From the NCBI GenBank assembly GCA_029948255.1, contig JALIZF010001434.1, positions 62,001 through 126,000 on the forward strand: DNA of 64,000 nt, given 5' to 3'. A model generated the notes under the pieces. It saw only the letters and a list, made by a program, of their open reading frames with translations, was not told the origin of the DNA and made no database searches. This stretch comes from Telmatactis stephensoni. Lineage: Eukaryota; Cnidaria; Anthozoa; Actiniaria; Isophelliidae. The position numbers were made by a program, and so were the translations under genes. This document shows positions 12,501 to 23,567 of this stretch, piece by piece. Positions within the stretch are counted from its first letter, which is position 1; each line of letters starts with the position of its first letter.

Positions 12501-13277
12501 GCACTACTATCATTTTATCCAATGGATAAGGATTAAATCCATCAGATAACACTGCCCAACCACTGTGAATTAATCTGGGGCCATATTTATAGTCATAACA
12601 TTCACAGCTTCATTGCGTGAAGGGGCCGCGCCCTATCATAAACGTAGTAACTTATATGATATCAAGTCATTAAGCAAATTTTAACACCCAAAATGTACGT
12701 AATACTAAGTTAAAATTGTAAGGTACAATAAAGGATTATTGTATTGTGCTGTGTGTTGTGCTGTGTTGTGTTAATTGTGTTGTTGTGTTGTGTTGTCTTG
12801 TGTTGTGTTGTGTTGTACTGCTGTTGTGTTGGGTTGGGTTGTATTACAAATATGCTCGTACATGTTGTACATTAACTTACCCAAAAGTCGATATCTTTCA
12901 GGTTTAGCTAAAGACAACAATCTCCAAGCATCTGGTTTTTGCAAAGATTTTGCAGATCCATTTTTCACAATCTTAGACACATCACTATTTGTCTTGCTGC
13001 TAAAATATCGTCTCAATACATGTCTTGGATGAACACAATAAATGCTCACTCGAGCATTGCAAGTATATTTGTACGTACGGTAATTGAATAATTTGCTCTT
13101 GTTAATTGCTTCATATTTTAAAAAAGTCCTGACTGAGTGCAAAGAAGTCTTTCTGGTGTCATATATATTGTTGATCACATTATACCGAAGTCCTTTCACA
13201 CTCCTAACACCCCAAAATACAAGGGGCTGTCGACATGAAACGCTTTTCCAAACTGTGACAAAATGTTGACAAAACAT
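3598..13277 (-). CDS. ABCB10: Mitochondrial ABC transporter, ABCB10-type (13 exons, 700 aa)
   Basis: Half-transporter of the mitochondrial inner membrane; the family supports haem biosynthesis and oxidative-stress protection. Coding exons, in order of transcription: 13277-12881, 12109-11903, 11530-11328, 10653-10519, 9609-9539, 8985-8910, 8247-8112, 6559-6464, 5994-5705, 5423-5243, 4767-4724, 4215-4181, 3829-3598. All have AG/GT boundaries and the 2103 nt stay in frame. The first about 130 residues are basic and Ser/Arg-rich, as in a mitochondrial presequence. The membrane domain follows ([44 protein letters not shown]). The ATPase domain has Walker [10 protein letters not shown] (about 489-497), Q-loop HQEPILFS, signature LSGGQ (about 596-600, split between exons 10 and 11), Walker B ILLLDE (616-621) and H-loop His652. 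The length is close to human ABCB10 (738 aa). Exons 11 and 12 are microexons (44 and 35 nt). The introns are full of MITEs and SINEs. All catalytic motifs are intact. Confidence 0.96.
3945..3995 (-). repeat. SINE 3' tail fragment
   Basis: ATACATACATACTTTATTG followed by GAGACTCCCTTTAATAGGGC matches the 3' tail of the full SINE at 10781-11052. It lies in the last ABCB10 intron. Confidence 0.55.
4601..4703. mobile_element. Near-perfect 103-bp hairpin (foldback MITE)
   Basis: Arms 4601-4649 and 4656-4703 are reverse complements over 48 pairs with a single 1-nt bulge (7 T against 6 A) and a 6-nt loop. The ends read TAGTCTCCTTTGCAGCC and its complement. A diverged relative sits at 6045-6162. The hairpin begins about 20 nt inside the intron that follows microexon 11 of ABCB10. 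Confidence 0.85.
4917..5140. mobile_element. AACAAAAT-family MITE, about 70-bp inverted arms
   Basis: The left arm (CAACAAAATC, CATTGCATTGCAAGTTGCAG, GATGTTGCTCGTAT) recurs inverted at the right (GATTTTGTTG end). The centre has the family marker TTGATGCAAAAGGTAGAAAG. It lies in an ABCB10 intron. Related copies are at about 1050, 2600 and 56148. Confidence 0.7.
6045..6162. mobile_element. Diverged copy of the TAGTCTCC foldback element
   Basis: The left end TAGTCTCCTTAAGTAG and right end CATAGGAGGCTA are inverted. The inner parts (CTCCTTTGTATCGTCACGCA against GTTACAACACAAAGGAG) still pair. It is a decayed relative of 4601-4703 in another ABCB10 intron. Confidence 0.6.
6170..6330. repeat. Compound trinucleotide microsatellite
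   Basis: GTT/GCT-type repeats (6177-6245) followed by GAT repeats (6292-6325), inside an ABCB10 intron. They produce an artefactual Asn/Ser-rich frame. Confidence 0.8.
7213..7607. mobile_element. TACCYYTTAGGG-family TIR element, copy 1
   Basis: The left end, G-rich then ACTCCATTGTAAAACGATCG and GGTATGCTCGTCG, is matched by the inverted right end (CGACGAGCATACCC, then CCTTTTACAATTGAGTCCC). The TIRs are about 45 bp. Internally, CCCTAAAAGATACC recurs several times on both flanks of a short AT-rich core. It is in the ABCB10 intron between exons 7 and 8. Confidence 0.8.
7691..8089. mobile_element. TACCYYTTAGGG-family TIR element, copy 2
   Basis: CCCGGGG-type ends, inner TIR GATGCTCATCGGAAATTTTG against GTACGACGAGCATCC, and at least six internal CCCTAAAAGGTACC motifs. 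It is closely similar to the inverted copy at 46974-47354, including the core AAGTAATGAAACACTTTGTT. It lies about 80 bp after copy 1. Confidence 0.8.
8397..8594. mobile_element. CAGGGGCGGATCC MITE (hAT-like), copy 1
   Basis: Ends are CAGGGGGCGGATCCAGG and CCTGGATCTGCCCCTG. The flanking 5-bp direct repeat ATCCT reads as a target-site duplication. The body (TTCTTGCGAGATGACGTCAT; CCATCTTGGATGTGACTTC) recurs inverted at 45877-46078. The element is non-coding and lies in an ABCB10 intron. Confidence 0.8.
10781..11052 (-). mobile_element. Full-length tRNA-derived SINE
   Basis: The minus strand begins GGCAGCATGGCCGAGTGGTC (tRNA-like A box), has the B box GGTTTGATTCC about 45 nt later, then a unique body, then a tail GAGGGAGTCTCAATCATGTA with ATGT repeats. 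The tail recurs at 3945-3995. It is in the ABCB10 intron between exons 3 and 4. Confidence 0.8.
11623..11783. repeat. (AATG)n and (GGAA)n microsatellite block
   Basis: AATG/GAAT repeats (11630-11700) followed by (GGAA)n and (GGGA)n to 11783, in an ABCB10 intron. They create artefactual frames. Confidence 0.85.
12743..12840. repeat. (TGTTG)n minisatellite next to ABCB10 exon 1 donor
   Basis: Degenerate GTGTTGTGTTG repeats end about 40 bp from the exon 1 donor of ABCB10, inside intron 1. Confidence 0.75.
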
Positions 13278-14965
<1,688 letters not shown>

Positions 14966-16621
14966 TTACGGGATCACGCATGTAGGTGCAGCAGTAGTAG
15001 TAGCTCCGTCACACCCACACTCCTCTACAACCATATTGTTGAACTTTCTTAGAACGACGTTGGAATCTTCGTCAAAATAGAGTACAGACACGGGGCTTAG
15101 TTTTGTAGGCAGGCAGCAAACATTCGGGACAGAAGCACCAGTGGTAAGCCTAACGATTGCGGCATGATTTGTCCCGTTGTATCGGTCAAAATGCTCTGGA
15201 ATGCAGTTTGAAGGGCACTTTCCAGCACAATTAAACGCCGAATAGAAATCAGGGGCCAGAATGAAGGAGTTAAATGAGGGTTCCTTAAAATTGACTGGCA
15301 GTCCAATTCTTCGGCAATTTTGCTTGGTTAGTTCTTGATTCGTCTCAGCGTGATTGCTGCGCTTTCTTCTTACGTGAAGGTGCTTGCGGGAATCGCGAGA
15401 GAACATAACAAGAAGCGACTTTTCTTCGCGCATATTTGCCTCACAGAAAACATTCACAACGTTGCCTTTTGTTGACTCTATAACTACCTGAATGCCGTGG
15501 TTAGTCGAAGGATTCTGAAGCCAGTGTTCCACCGAAGACAGAACATCAAAAGATTCCCATCCATTTTGTGTTAGGTTAACTAGCCTTGATCCTATAATTT
15601 TTGTAGATTGCTTCATAAACGGCATGCTGGGAAGCAGAACTTGGAAAACGTTTATTTTTGCTTTGGTGTCATTTGCTTTTCTCCACGATTCACTTTTGTA
15701 AAGACGAAGCTCCGCCGAGTGGACTTCTTCGTGTTTAGGAAAAGTTGAAAGATCAAACTTTATGACTGAACATCGATCAGTGTTCGTGGCTCGAGTTGCT
15801 TTGTGTTCTAGCAATGAAAAATACGACGCACTTTAAATAGGGAAAAGGAAGCCTCAGTAAATGCGAGGGATGGCAAAGTAAATTGGAAATATGCAGTGAA
15901 AAATACGACACACTTTAAATAGGAAAAAGGAAGCCCGAGTTCATGCGAAGATGGCAAAGTACGAATGGAAACATGAGTGACTTAGGCGACACTTCCAAGT
16001 AGGGGGTAGGGAGTTACTTCTCTCTACTTTTAGCTAATACAACTTAGAGGACCCCTAATGAGGTATTTAAGGATTAAAGACCCGGATCAGTGGACTCAAT
16101 AGGGGAGAAAGGATACGCTATTTAAGGCGGACTGAGAACTTCAGATTGAACCATATCTCCCCTAGATAGCTTTCATATAGGAGTACCTTTCCCCTCCCCC
16201 CCCCCCCCCCCAAACACACACACACAATTGCATGAACCTTATAATTCCTCCACTAGCACGGATTCAATTAAAATCTAAACAATATTTTACCTTCATGATG
16301 AAATGCTCTCACGGTGTTCACCGATGTCCACTTGCCATTAAACCTGAAGTTGATGGAACTCCATTCGGGATGATCTTCATTACTATTGTACAAATTCTTC
16401 ATGTATTGAGGAACTCTAACGCTTCTTCTTGGCCGTGGACGTGTTTTTAGTCCCATTGACTTCAGCAGTGCTTGCTCAGCAAGTTTAAAAGCTTGGCTGT
16501 TTGTCAGATCTTTTTTGGCTTGAGCAGGACTTGATGAATCGAGTGGCAAAGAAGATGCACCAGACTGTACACTCAACAATTCAAGGGCAACTCCAAAGAC
16601 AAAATACAAAAGCACCAACAT
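14966..16621 (-). CDS. Diverged BMP2/4-like TGF-beta ligand (BMP-A, two exons, 390 aa)
   Basis: Secreted TGF-beta superfamily growth factor. Coding exons 16621-16291 and 15807-14966 (1173 nt, in frame). The start at 16621 gives a hydrophobic signal peptide (MLVLLYFVFGVALELL). The propeptide has the BMP2/4 straitjacket VRVPQYM...[10 protein letters not shown], with the intron right after it as in BMP2/4 genes, and SAELRLYKS. The furin-type site RRKR (257-260) precedes the mature part. The cystine-knot cysteines are C275, C304, C308, C341, C342, C374 and C376, with the dimer-forming cysteine kept in VCC. Odd features: the BMP core WNDWIVAP is FNSFILAP (both tryptophans lost); there is an extra Cys312 in a lengthened loop (CPSNCIPEHFDRYNGTNHA); and a 14-residue tail with Cys387 follows the CGC that normally ends the protein. 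It is the paralogue of BMP-B at 39371 and transcribed away from it. The frame, splice sites and processing site are intact, so it is probably functional rather than a pseudogene. Receptor specificity is unknown. Confidence 0.93.
15810..15970. repeat. 82-bp tandem duplication in BMP-A intron
   Basis: The unit starting TGAAAAATACGACGCACTTT (15815) is repeated with a few changes at 15897 (offset 82). It directly abuts the 3' splice site of BMP-A exon 2. Confidence 0.8.
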
Positions 16622-16682
16622 TTTCTCGCTGTACTCAGTTGTGTAGCTAGTTGGGACTGAATATAGATATTCCACTCAAGTC

Positions 16683-16693
16683 AATATATAAAG
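16683..16693 (-). promoter_or_regulatory. TATA-like element of BMP-A
   Basis: Minus-strand CTTTATATATTGACTTG ends about 60 nt before the ATG. The 12-mer TATATTGACTTG is also present 70 nt before the BMP-B ATG (39301-39312), so the proximal promoter was probably duplicated with the gene. Confidence 0.5.
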
Positions 16694-17247
16694 GCTCACA
16701 TAGGATTCTCAAAATAGAATATCGTATATAGTTACATCCACCGTAATCTATATACTTCATAATTTGATATACTTGAAGACCAATGCAGGGCCATTTTATA
16801 TCACACCGGATTTACCCCATAACCTTACCTATTCAAACTTCCTAATTTTTATTCGATGTTGGGGTTATCAACCAATGAATACGTCACGGGAAAGCAGAAT
16901 AATGTTGGCAGCAAGCTAAGATCAACACCTGACCATTTCTGTTTCAATGAAATTCAGAAAAAAGCAGAAGCCGAATTATATGTCACCCTTCAATTATCAA
17001 TCCATAAATGATGACTGCTAAAACCTTGTAATCCTCAAGAACTGATCTGTGAGATCTGATACATGAAATCATCCAGCTTAAACCCCCGACACGTGGTCTC
17101 TGTGGGAGACGTTTTCTTAGCCCGTCATTCTTTGGCAAACACTCTCTAAATAGAAGAATGGGCTCTCCAAGGGAGAAAGCATCGATGGCCCATCATTCAT
17201 CATCTTTATGAGCCACCTATGAGTTAATGAACAGATAACCTGTGAAG

Positions 17248-17563
17248 GACACTAGTGAAAAACGTCTGCGCATGCGTGCATATTACGATGTTTTCTTAAG
17301 AAATGTTTGAGTTTTAGCCTGAAATGAAATGCTCGTGTTCTCGGTGTATACATAAAATTTCTCTTGTATACTTTTGTGAGACAAAGATATTGTATTTATG
17401 AAGACATTATATGAATACTGGCCCTAAGTTTCAAGAAATAACCTTAAGTTTTGACATTTTGTGAAAACCATTGTTGAAGGCAAGCGTAAAAACGAAATTT
17501 GCATAATTTACAAAAGCACGAAGATTTGACTACGAGCATGCGCAGACGTTTTTCACTAGTGTC
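17248..17563. mobile_element. Mutator-like MITE with 9-bp target-site duplication
   Basis: The ends are perfect 28-bp inverted repeats (GACACTAGTGAAAAACGTCT then GCGCATGC). The element is flanked by identical CCTGTGAAG at 17239-17247 and 17564-17572. A 9-bp duplication with long TIRs is typical of Mutator-like elements. The 316-bp body has no coding frame. Confidence 0.88.
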
Positions 17564-17572
17564 CCTGTGAAG

Positions 17573-20500
17573 TGGAATGTCAGTCAGCCAGTTAAGAGAC
17601 TCATAAACTGCATACTTTCTAGCATCGGCTTATAAACCTATGAACTGAAAAAAACTGAAAATAGTAAAAAAAAAAACCGTTTTAATTTATTGATGTATTG
17701 AAATATGTGCGCACATATTTTCATTTTCATTTTCAAATTTTCAAAATTGAAACCAGTGGAAAAAATTGACAATTTCCGCTGGTTTAATTTTTGCGAGCAT
17801 TGCTGTACTCTCTTATCTAATTCCTTTTAGTTTAATCGTTTTACACTAACCTAAATACGTAAAACCCTTAACCTAACCTTCAAGCAGCATTAAGCTTCCA
17901 GAAAATTACCAGTGGAAAACATTTAAAGCACAGCATATTACTGGGTTTCAAACAGCTGATGAATCTCATACCATACACATTTGACGCAGATAATGACATT
18001 CATCTGCTCAGAGAATATTCTACAGAAAACTTGTCTTTCAGCTGTTGAAAATTCCAACGAGATTGAAAATGACGTCATATGAGACCCAGGAACACGTGAG
18101 TTAAATATCTTTACAACCTATGAAGGTTCCCCTTCAATTCGTCAATTAAAGAGCCTGCATGAGGGCATCATATCACTTACGCTTGCAAATTAGCTCGACC
18201 TATACGAAGATAGCCAGGAATTCACCCCTGGATTTACAACAGGGGCAAAACAATGGCTGCTATTCTGCTTCCGGTACAGAGGACTTTTATGGGACTCTGA
18301 TTATGTTCACACTAATCCGTTCAAGTAAAATGCATTTTTTTTTTCGTTTCAAATTCCTTTTTAGTTTAGACAGAAAACCAAAACTCATTGAAAAGACGCC
18401 TAGTGCTTGTGCTTGTGCTTGCGCATGCTCAGAGTAATAAGTACCGATCGATTTTGATACAAAAATGTGCATGCAGAGAGAGCGCGCGAATGAGAGCGTA
18501 GAAATATACATATATTAATAGCTTTGACGGAGTTCTGTTCCATATTATTGTTCCGTATAGGATTTCTTTTGGCAAATAAAAGTTGTGGGCCATTGTATAT
18601 TGGCTTAAACTGTGCGTAAGTCTTTGAAAATCGAGTAACCAGGCATAGTTATAATTCGTTTTTGGGGTTGTCACTGATTGTTTTTATACCTAAAGTTTTT
18701 GACGTTTCGATCGCGCTACTACGATCTTCATCGGTTGTGCGTAAGCCTTTGCCTTCAATCTTCAAACATCGTTTGGGTAATCGGGCCGGTATGTCTTGCT
18801 TTACTCGTCTTTTGCAATTTCCTATTCTTTTACTTTTTGATCCAGTTGATTGACCTATTGATTGCTGCCGATAGGATTGACGGACCGCTTAAGTAGTTAT
18901 GACTGGTGTACGAATACATATTTATGTTAACTAAAGTTTATAGGATTCAAATTGAAAACACGTGAATTAAGAAAGTAAATAAATCAGTGCTCGCCAGAAA
19001 AGTCAACAAGTGCGAAATTTCAACCATGCATAACAAAGATTTTGTCAAATAAACTATATGTACATAACAATGACATGAATTCACAACGCATGGGGTAACA
19101 ATTAAAGGGGCCAAATAATAATGTTAAATGAAAACAAACATATTATGTGTATTCCATGACCCTCCAGATACTGAAAAGATAAACAGTCGTCACTGATGCT
19201 GATACTGCTATTCTTCAATCTAGGGGAGAATTCCATCCTATCTTTGCTTGGGTCGAGCATAATTTGCGCATCCATGAGATATCTATATATCTCCCTCAGG
19301 CTCTATATTATTTGCATCATAATATTATGACTTATCAAGCACGTGTGCGCAGATCATAAAATGTAACTCTTGTATCGATAACCCTGATAAACCATACACT
19401 TCAAAACAACTATAGTTCTGCTCTGAGAAGCAGCAGGGAAGCAAAATTAAAAACAATTTTATATCATGGTTTAGACATTTGTTATGGGCATAAACACATC
19501 AGCTCTAGATTAAGATCAAGTCATCCAGCGCCCCTGAGGATGCAGTACCTTCCCTTTAATTTTTACTAGGAAATGTTCTGATGTAGAACTATCCGTTGTA
19601 GGAAATGCTCTGATTAGTTGACTCCGCTGCAAGCTGTCGTACTGCGGTCCATTTTGTTCACAAGTGTCGACGACACCACACCAAAAGCCCCAATCTAGCA
19701 AAACTAGATAGAAAATTGGAAAGACACAACTTAGGGTTTCCCTTGGTCTAAACTGGGAATCTGTTCTATTTTACTTGGGAAATCTGTAACATCCAAACTA
19801 GTAAAAATAGAACAGATTCCCAGGGAGTCCCTGGTTAGATCCAGGGAAGCCTCATGTTTGACCCAAGCTGGGAATTGACATTATTTTCCTGCATGTGAGA
19901 TCTGAAACATGTCAAAGATGGCAAAGGGAAAGGCGAGCATGAATCGACGGGAAATCTAGTTAATATCAAACTACTATAAAAACGTGAGTAAAAGATCGTA
20001 AGTGCTTTTAAAAATCGCTAAATGTGCAAATTTGGAATTAAAGCATACGTAAAGATTTTTGAATAAAACCATTTTCGAGTGAACAAGTATATAGGCTTTA
20101 CGATCGATGAAGAATGATCAACAAACTGAGAAGTCTAAACCTTGCAAGTTCATGCAGAATATACCTTAAAAAGAACTTAACTTTAAAGATGGTTTTTCGT
20201 CTGATTATGCCGATGGATTATTTACCTGAAACATGAAGAAATAGGGCTTCAAATTGATGGCATTTAGAATCCACAGAGAGTAACCAAATCAATCTCGAAC
20301 TCGATCTCAAATGGGTGACACACTCAAAAGCGTCGATCCTGAAAATTTATTGGTCATTCTTGGCAAATAACCTAACTAGATTTTCATTGGATCCTTTATA
20401 TGTCTCTAAGGATCAGGACAAACATATTAGCATCATTATTATTCTTTTATTTACTCTCTTTATTTTTTTATAAAATCATGCTCTAGTCACTGAACATGTT

Positions 20501-21042
20501 GATTGGTTCCTCTATGTCTCCAAGGATTTGGGACAAACATATTAGCATTACAATGAAACTTCGCCGAATAGACTACCCCAATTAGACATAAAAATTATTA
20601 AGTGTCTAGGTAGCGCAGCGGTCTAAGGTGATATCTAAAGGTATGGATTAGGGTCCGGATATCGTCTCCCTCCCTGGCCTTCGGGCTAAGTCAACTGTAA
20701 TATGTAGCACCGGGATAGCGTGGATGGGGCCGAAATCTTCATCCTATACGTAAGTCGATTCGATGTCTCAGCTTCTATGAATGTCTCGGGAGAATCGTCC
20801 CAAAATTTAATTTCTTTTTTGTTTTATTTTTCAATGATTTCTAACTTTATATCCGGGGGGTGCTTATTCAGGTGTTACAGGTTCGAGCCATGCCGACGCC
20901 AATGGTATTCCCCCTTTTTTCTTTTTTTTTTTCAATTTGCATCTATGTCTATATTTTCTTTTTCTTTAATTTTTCGTGTGTTTTTTTCTTTCTTGGCTTT
21001 ATTTTTATTTTTTTCTTGAATGTGTATTCGAATATTTCTAAC
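17573..21042. other. Gene-free stretch between the BMP paralogues
   Basis: No gene is recognised. Visible structure: a decayed inverted element at 19735-19850 (GGGAATCTGTTCTATTTTAC and its inverse). A near-tandem duplication at about 20390-20560 is marked by GACAAACATATTAGCAT. A tRNA-like A-box stretch GGTAGCGCAGCGGTCTAAGG at 20610 is a possible SINE head. Long T-rich runs occupy 20810-21020. Confidence 0.5.
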
Positions 21043-21101
21043 CATTCTCGTACCCAGAGCACCTCGGTTGTCGTACCTCCCATTCAGTGGGTACGAGAAT
21101 G
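21043..21101. mobile_element. 59-bp inverted-repeat micro-element with 9-bp TSD
   Basis: Begins CATTCTCGTACCC and ends GGGTACGAGAATG (perfect 13-bp TIR). It is flanked by ATTTCTAAC at 21034-21042 and 21102-21110. It is probably an internally deleted Mutator-like MITE. Confidence 0.8.
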
Positions 21102-21654
21102 ATTTCTAACCAGCTTCATGCAGCTTGGCGCATGCCCAATACTCGCCGTTACCCTTAGCCTCAGCTTTTAACTAGAATGTTGATTTAAATCTATTGTGGC
21201 TGGGCAAAAGACTTCGGCTCGACGCTTGGTTCTTTCTGGTCTCACTTTGTTTTAGTAATAAATTTTCGCATATCCTAGCTCCTACATGAGCCACTCCTAT
21301 TGGGTATCCTGTGGTTTCAGAGGGCGGAGGAAACTGGCCACAATATAAAATAATAAAACATATCTGTTAACAATACCGAAATAATGCCATTGTGTATGAC
21401 ATTATACAGGATAAAATCAAAGTATTCTGATCGATTCTTATATTCTTTAATTTACGGGCAAAATCCGAAACGTTACCCGTTCCAAACCACCATTTGTTCC
21501 AGTTGTTGGACCCAATCTTTATACTTGCCATTACTCACAGCCGCAGTGGATATTGGGAAGACAAAGCGCGCAAGGGGTTTGCGATTGAGTCCATACAGAG
21601 CGGAAAACAGCAAGATTTGCGATGGCCGACTAGTGCCGTACCGACAGCGTCAGC

Positions 21655-21973
21655 GCGATGCTACAACAACTAATTATAAATTGGATTTCCTTGGAAGAAC
21701 AGAGACTGATAAATGACATTGTATTTTCAGTACAAGATTCAACATAAATTAGTGAATATTGATTTCCCAGCAGACGTACAAATGTATCACAGATCGGGAC
21801 GTTTGCATCACCAAATGAATTATCGACAAGTGTGTGTTAGAATAAACACTTACAAAAACTCATTTTTTAATAGAACCATTCCATTATGGAATACATTGCC
21901 AGCCTGTGTCGTTAACACACCATATGTCCTTACATTTAAAGAGCAGGCTACACTTTTTATTGTCTCTATGTAA
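21655..21973 (+). pseudogene. Non-LTR retrotransposon (LINE) reverse-transcriptase C-terminal remnant
   Basis: Two frames join into one recognisable LINE tail. AMLQQLIINWISLEEQRLIN starts at 21655; the second frame carries YKIQHKLVNI, then YRQVCVRINTYKNSFFNRTI and PLWNTLP. Such blocks (short basic leader, SLEERR, YKIQH-LV-I, F-RT-WN-LP) close the protein in L2/CR1/Jockey-type LINEs. The change of frame near 21715-21730 shows it is dead. The remainder of the element is absent or unrecognisable; the stop is at 21971. Confidence 0.75.
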
Positions 21974-22285
21974 ATTGAAACAGTCTTGAATGCCGCTTGT
22001 AAGTATGATCTTGTAACTGTGCCGCTAGTGCTGGGATTAGCTATGCTATATATAAGCAAGAAATAAAACTGGATCTGATGCACCGCGCGTTTAGCGCAAA
22101 AATGAAGAGAAGCGAGGGACTGGGTACGACTCTGTTGTCCTGGAGTCCTTTTCCTCTTTTGTGGTATACAATCGTTACATAGTCCATTGGTCCGTTATCT
22201 GAATTCAGGACCAGGAGCCCCATTGTTCTACCGGAGCCCCACTCCCCTTCCTGTTCGCCTTCATTCCTTTGCACTGCAATCCTTT
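21974..22285. other. Flank of LINE remnant, no gene seen
   Basis: It follows the LINE stop and probably includes its 3' UTR. A diverged first unit of the downstream minisatellite may begin near 22130 (compare ACATAGTCCATTGGTCCGTT with the later units). Confidence 0.4.
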
Positions 22286-22770
22286 GGTTATAATAGTTAT
22301 AATAGTTCCACAACTGAACAAGACCACTCAACAGTTCTCTGAATTTCATCAGGAACGTTAAACCCTATTTTATATTCTTCTACGCCCCCTCCCTCCCCCT
22401 CTCCTTCCTTTTGCATAGTCCAGTGGTCTGTTATCTATGCAAATATTCCACAAAACATGACCACTCGACAGTTCTCTGAATTTTGTCAGGAGCTACTTTT
22501 TGTTCTTCTACGCCCCCTCCCTCCCCCTCTCCTTCCTTTTGGCCTTGAGTCTTACACTGCAATCCTCGCATAGTCCAGTGGTTTGTTATCTGTGCAAGTA
22601 TTACACAAAACATGACCACTCGACAGTTCTGTGAATTTTATCAGGAGCTACTTTTTGTTCCTCGACGCCCCCTCCCTCCCCCTCTCCTTCCTTTTGGCCT
22701 TGAGTCTTACACTGCAATCCTCGCATATTCCAGTGGTTTGTTATCTGTGCAAATATTTCACAAAACAAGA
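22286..22770. repeat. About 155-bp minisatellite, three to four units
   Basis: The landmarks GTTCTCTGAATTT (22333, 22471, 22626), CGCCCCCTCCCTCCCCCTCT and CCAGTGGTTTGTTATCTGTG recur with a period of 138-155 bp. The last two units are almost identical. Units lack conserved frames. Confidence 0.85.
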
Positions 22771-23344
22771 CCGTTTAACACTCAGTTTACTCCCATAACT
22801 ACTTATGTTACCCTCTTATCTTGGTATGCACTCAGCAATGCCAAAGTATGTTGACCGAGTGATGTCCTGAGCCTGTATTGGCGGCTATCGTCCACGAATC
22901 AACACACTAAGTGTTTTTGAAAGGTTATGGCCGAAGGCAAAGAGGAAATATCTTAATCACCCGACACTTTATCGCTTTTATCTTATCATTTGGAACCAAC
23001 AAAGATATTTCAATGGATTCAAGGGCTGTTTTTGATATCATTGTGTTTGCTAGTTGTTCTTGTACGATGAAAACTTTGAGTACATGTATTGGCTACCGCG
23101 TAGAGAAGAACTGCAATTTTTGGAAGTATCAAAGGCCTAGGTGTGAAGGGAAAATGAGAATCTTTGATTATCAATAAGCGCTCGTTTTTATCGAATACAC
23201 TGGGTTTTCTTGGATTGAGATGACGAACATGCAAGTTATCACGATCAAATAAACTGATTTACGCACGCAAAAGAAATGGAAAATTGTATCGAAAAAATGT
23301 TAAAAGTACATCTCGATGAATTCTGACAGAACGTATAGTAGTTA

Positions 23345-23554
23345 GAGGGTCTCAATGGGGTTAGCCGTCAACCGCCAAACGCCGGCCCAAAATTGTAACC
23401 GTCAAATGAACGAAACTTTTAACCGTCAGTCGTCAACAAATTAACCGTCAAGACGAATGTTAACCGTCAAACAGTAGAATTGATCGTCAACCGTCAAAAC
23501 ACCGAATTTTAATTATCGTCAACCGTGAAAGCCATACCCCCATTGAGATCCTCT
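23345..23554. mobile_element. TIR element filled with AACCGTCAA motifs
   Basis: Ends are GAGGGTCTCAATGGGG and CCCCCATTGAGATCCTC. The flanking TAGTTAG on both sides suggests a 7- to 8-bp duplication. The body carries AACCGTCAA or close variants about ten times. Confidence 0.75.
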
Positions 23555-23567
23555 AGTTAGTGTAAGA

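Noticed and set aside
14966..16621. BMP-A as a pseudogene
   Set aside because: Signal peptide, splice sites, furin site, all seven knot cysteines and one continuous frame are intact.
20604..20910. SINE with A box at 20610 and a B-box-like GGTTCGAGCC at 20880
   Set aside because: The boxes are about 270 bp apart, too far for one polymerase III promoter, and no tail is visible; only the A-box-like head is mentioned.
22286..22770. Regular spaced repeats considered as a CRISPR array
   Set aside because: Units of about 155 bp are contiguous with no short repeats separated by unique spacers, and the window is eukaryotic.
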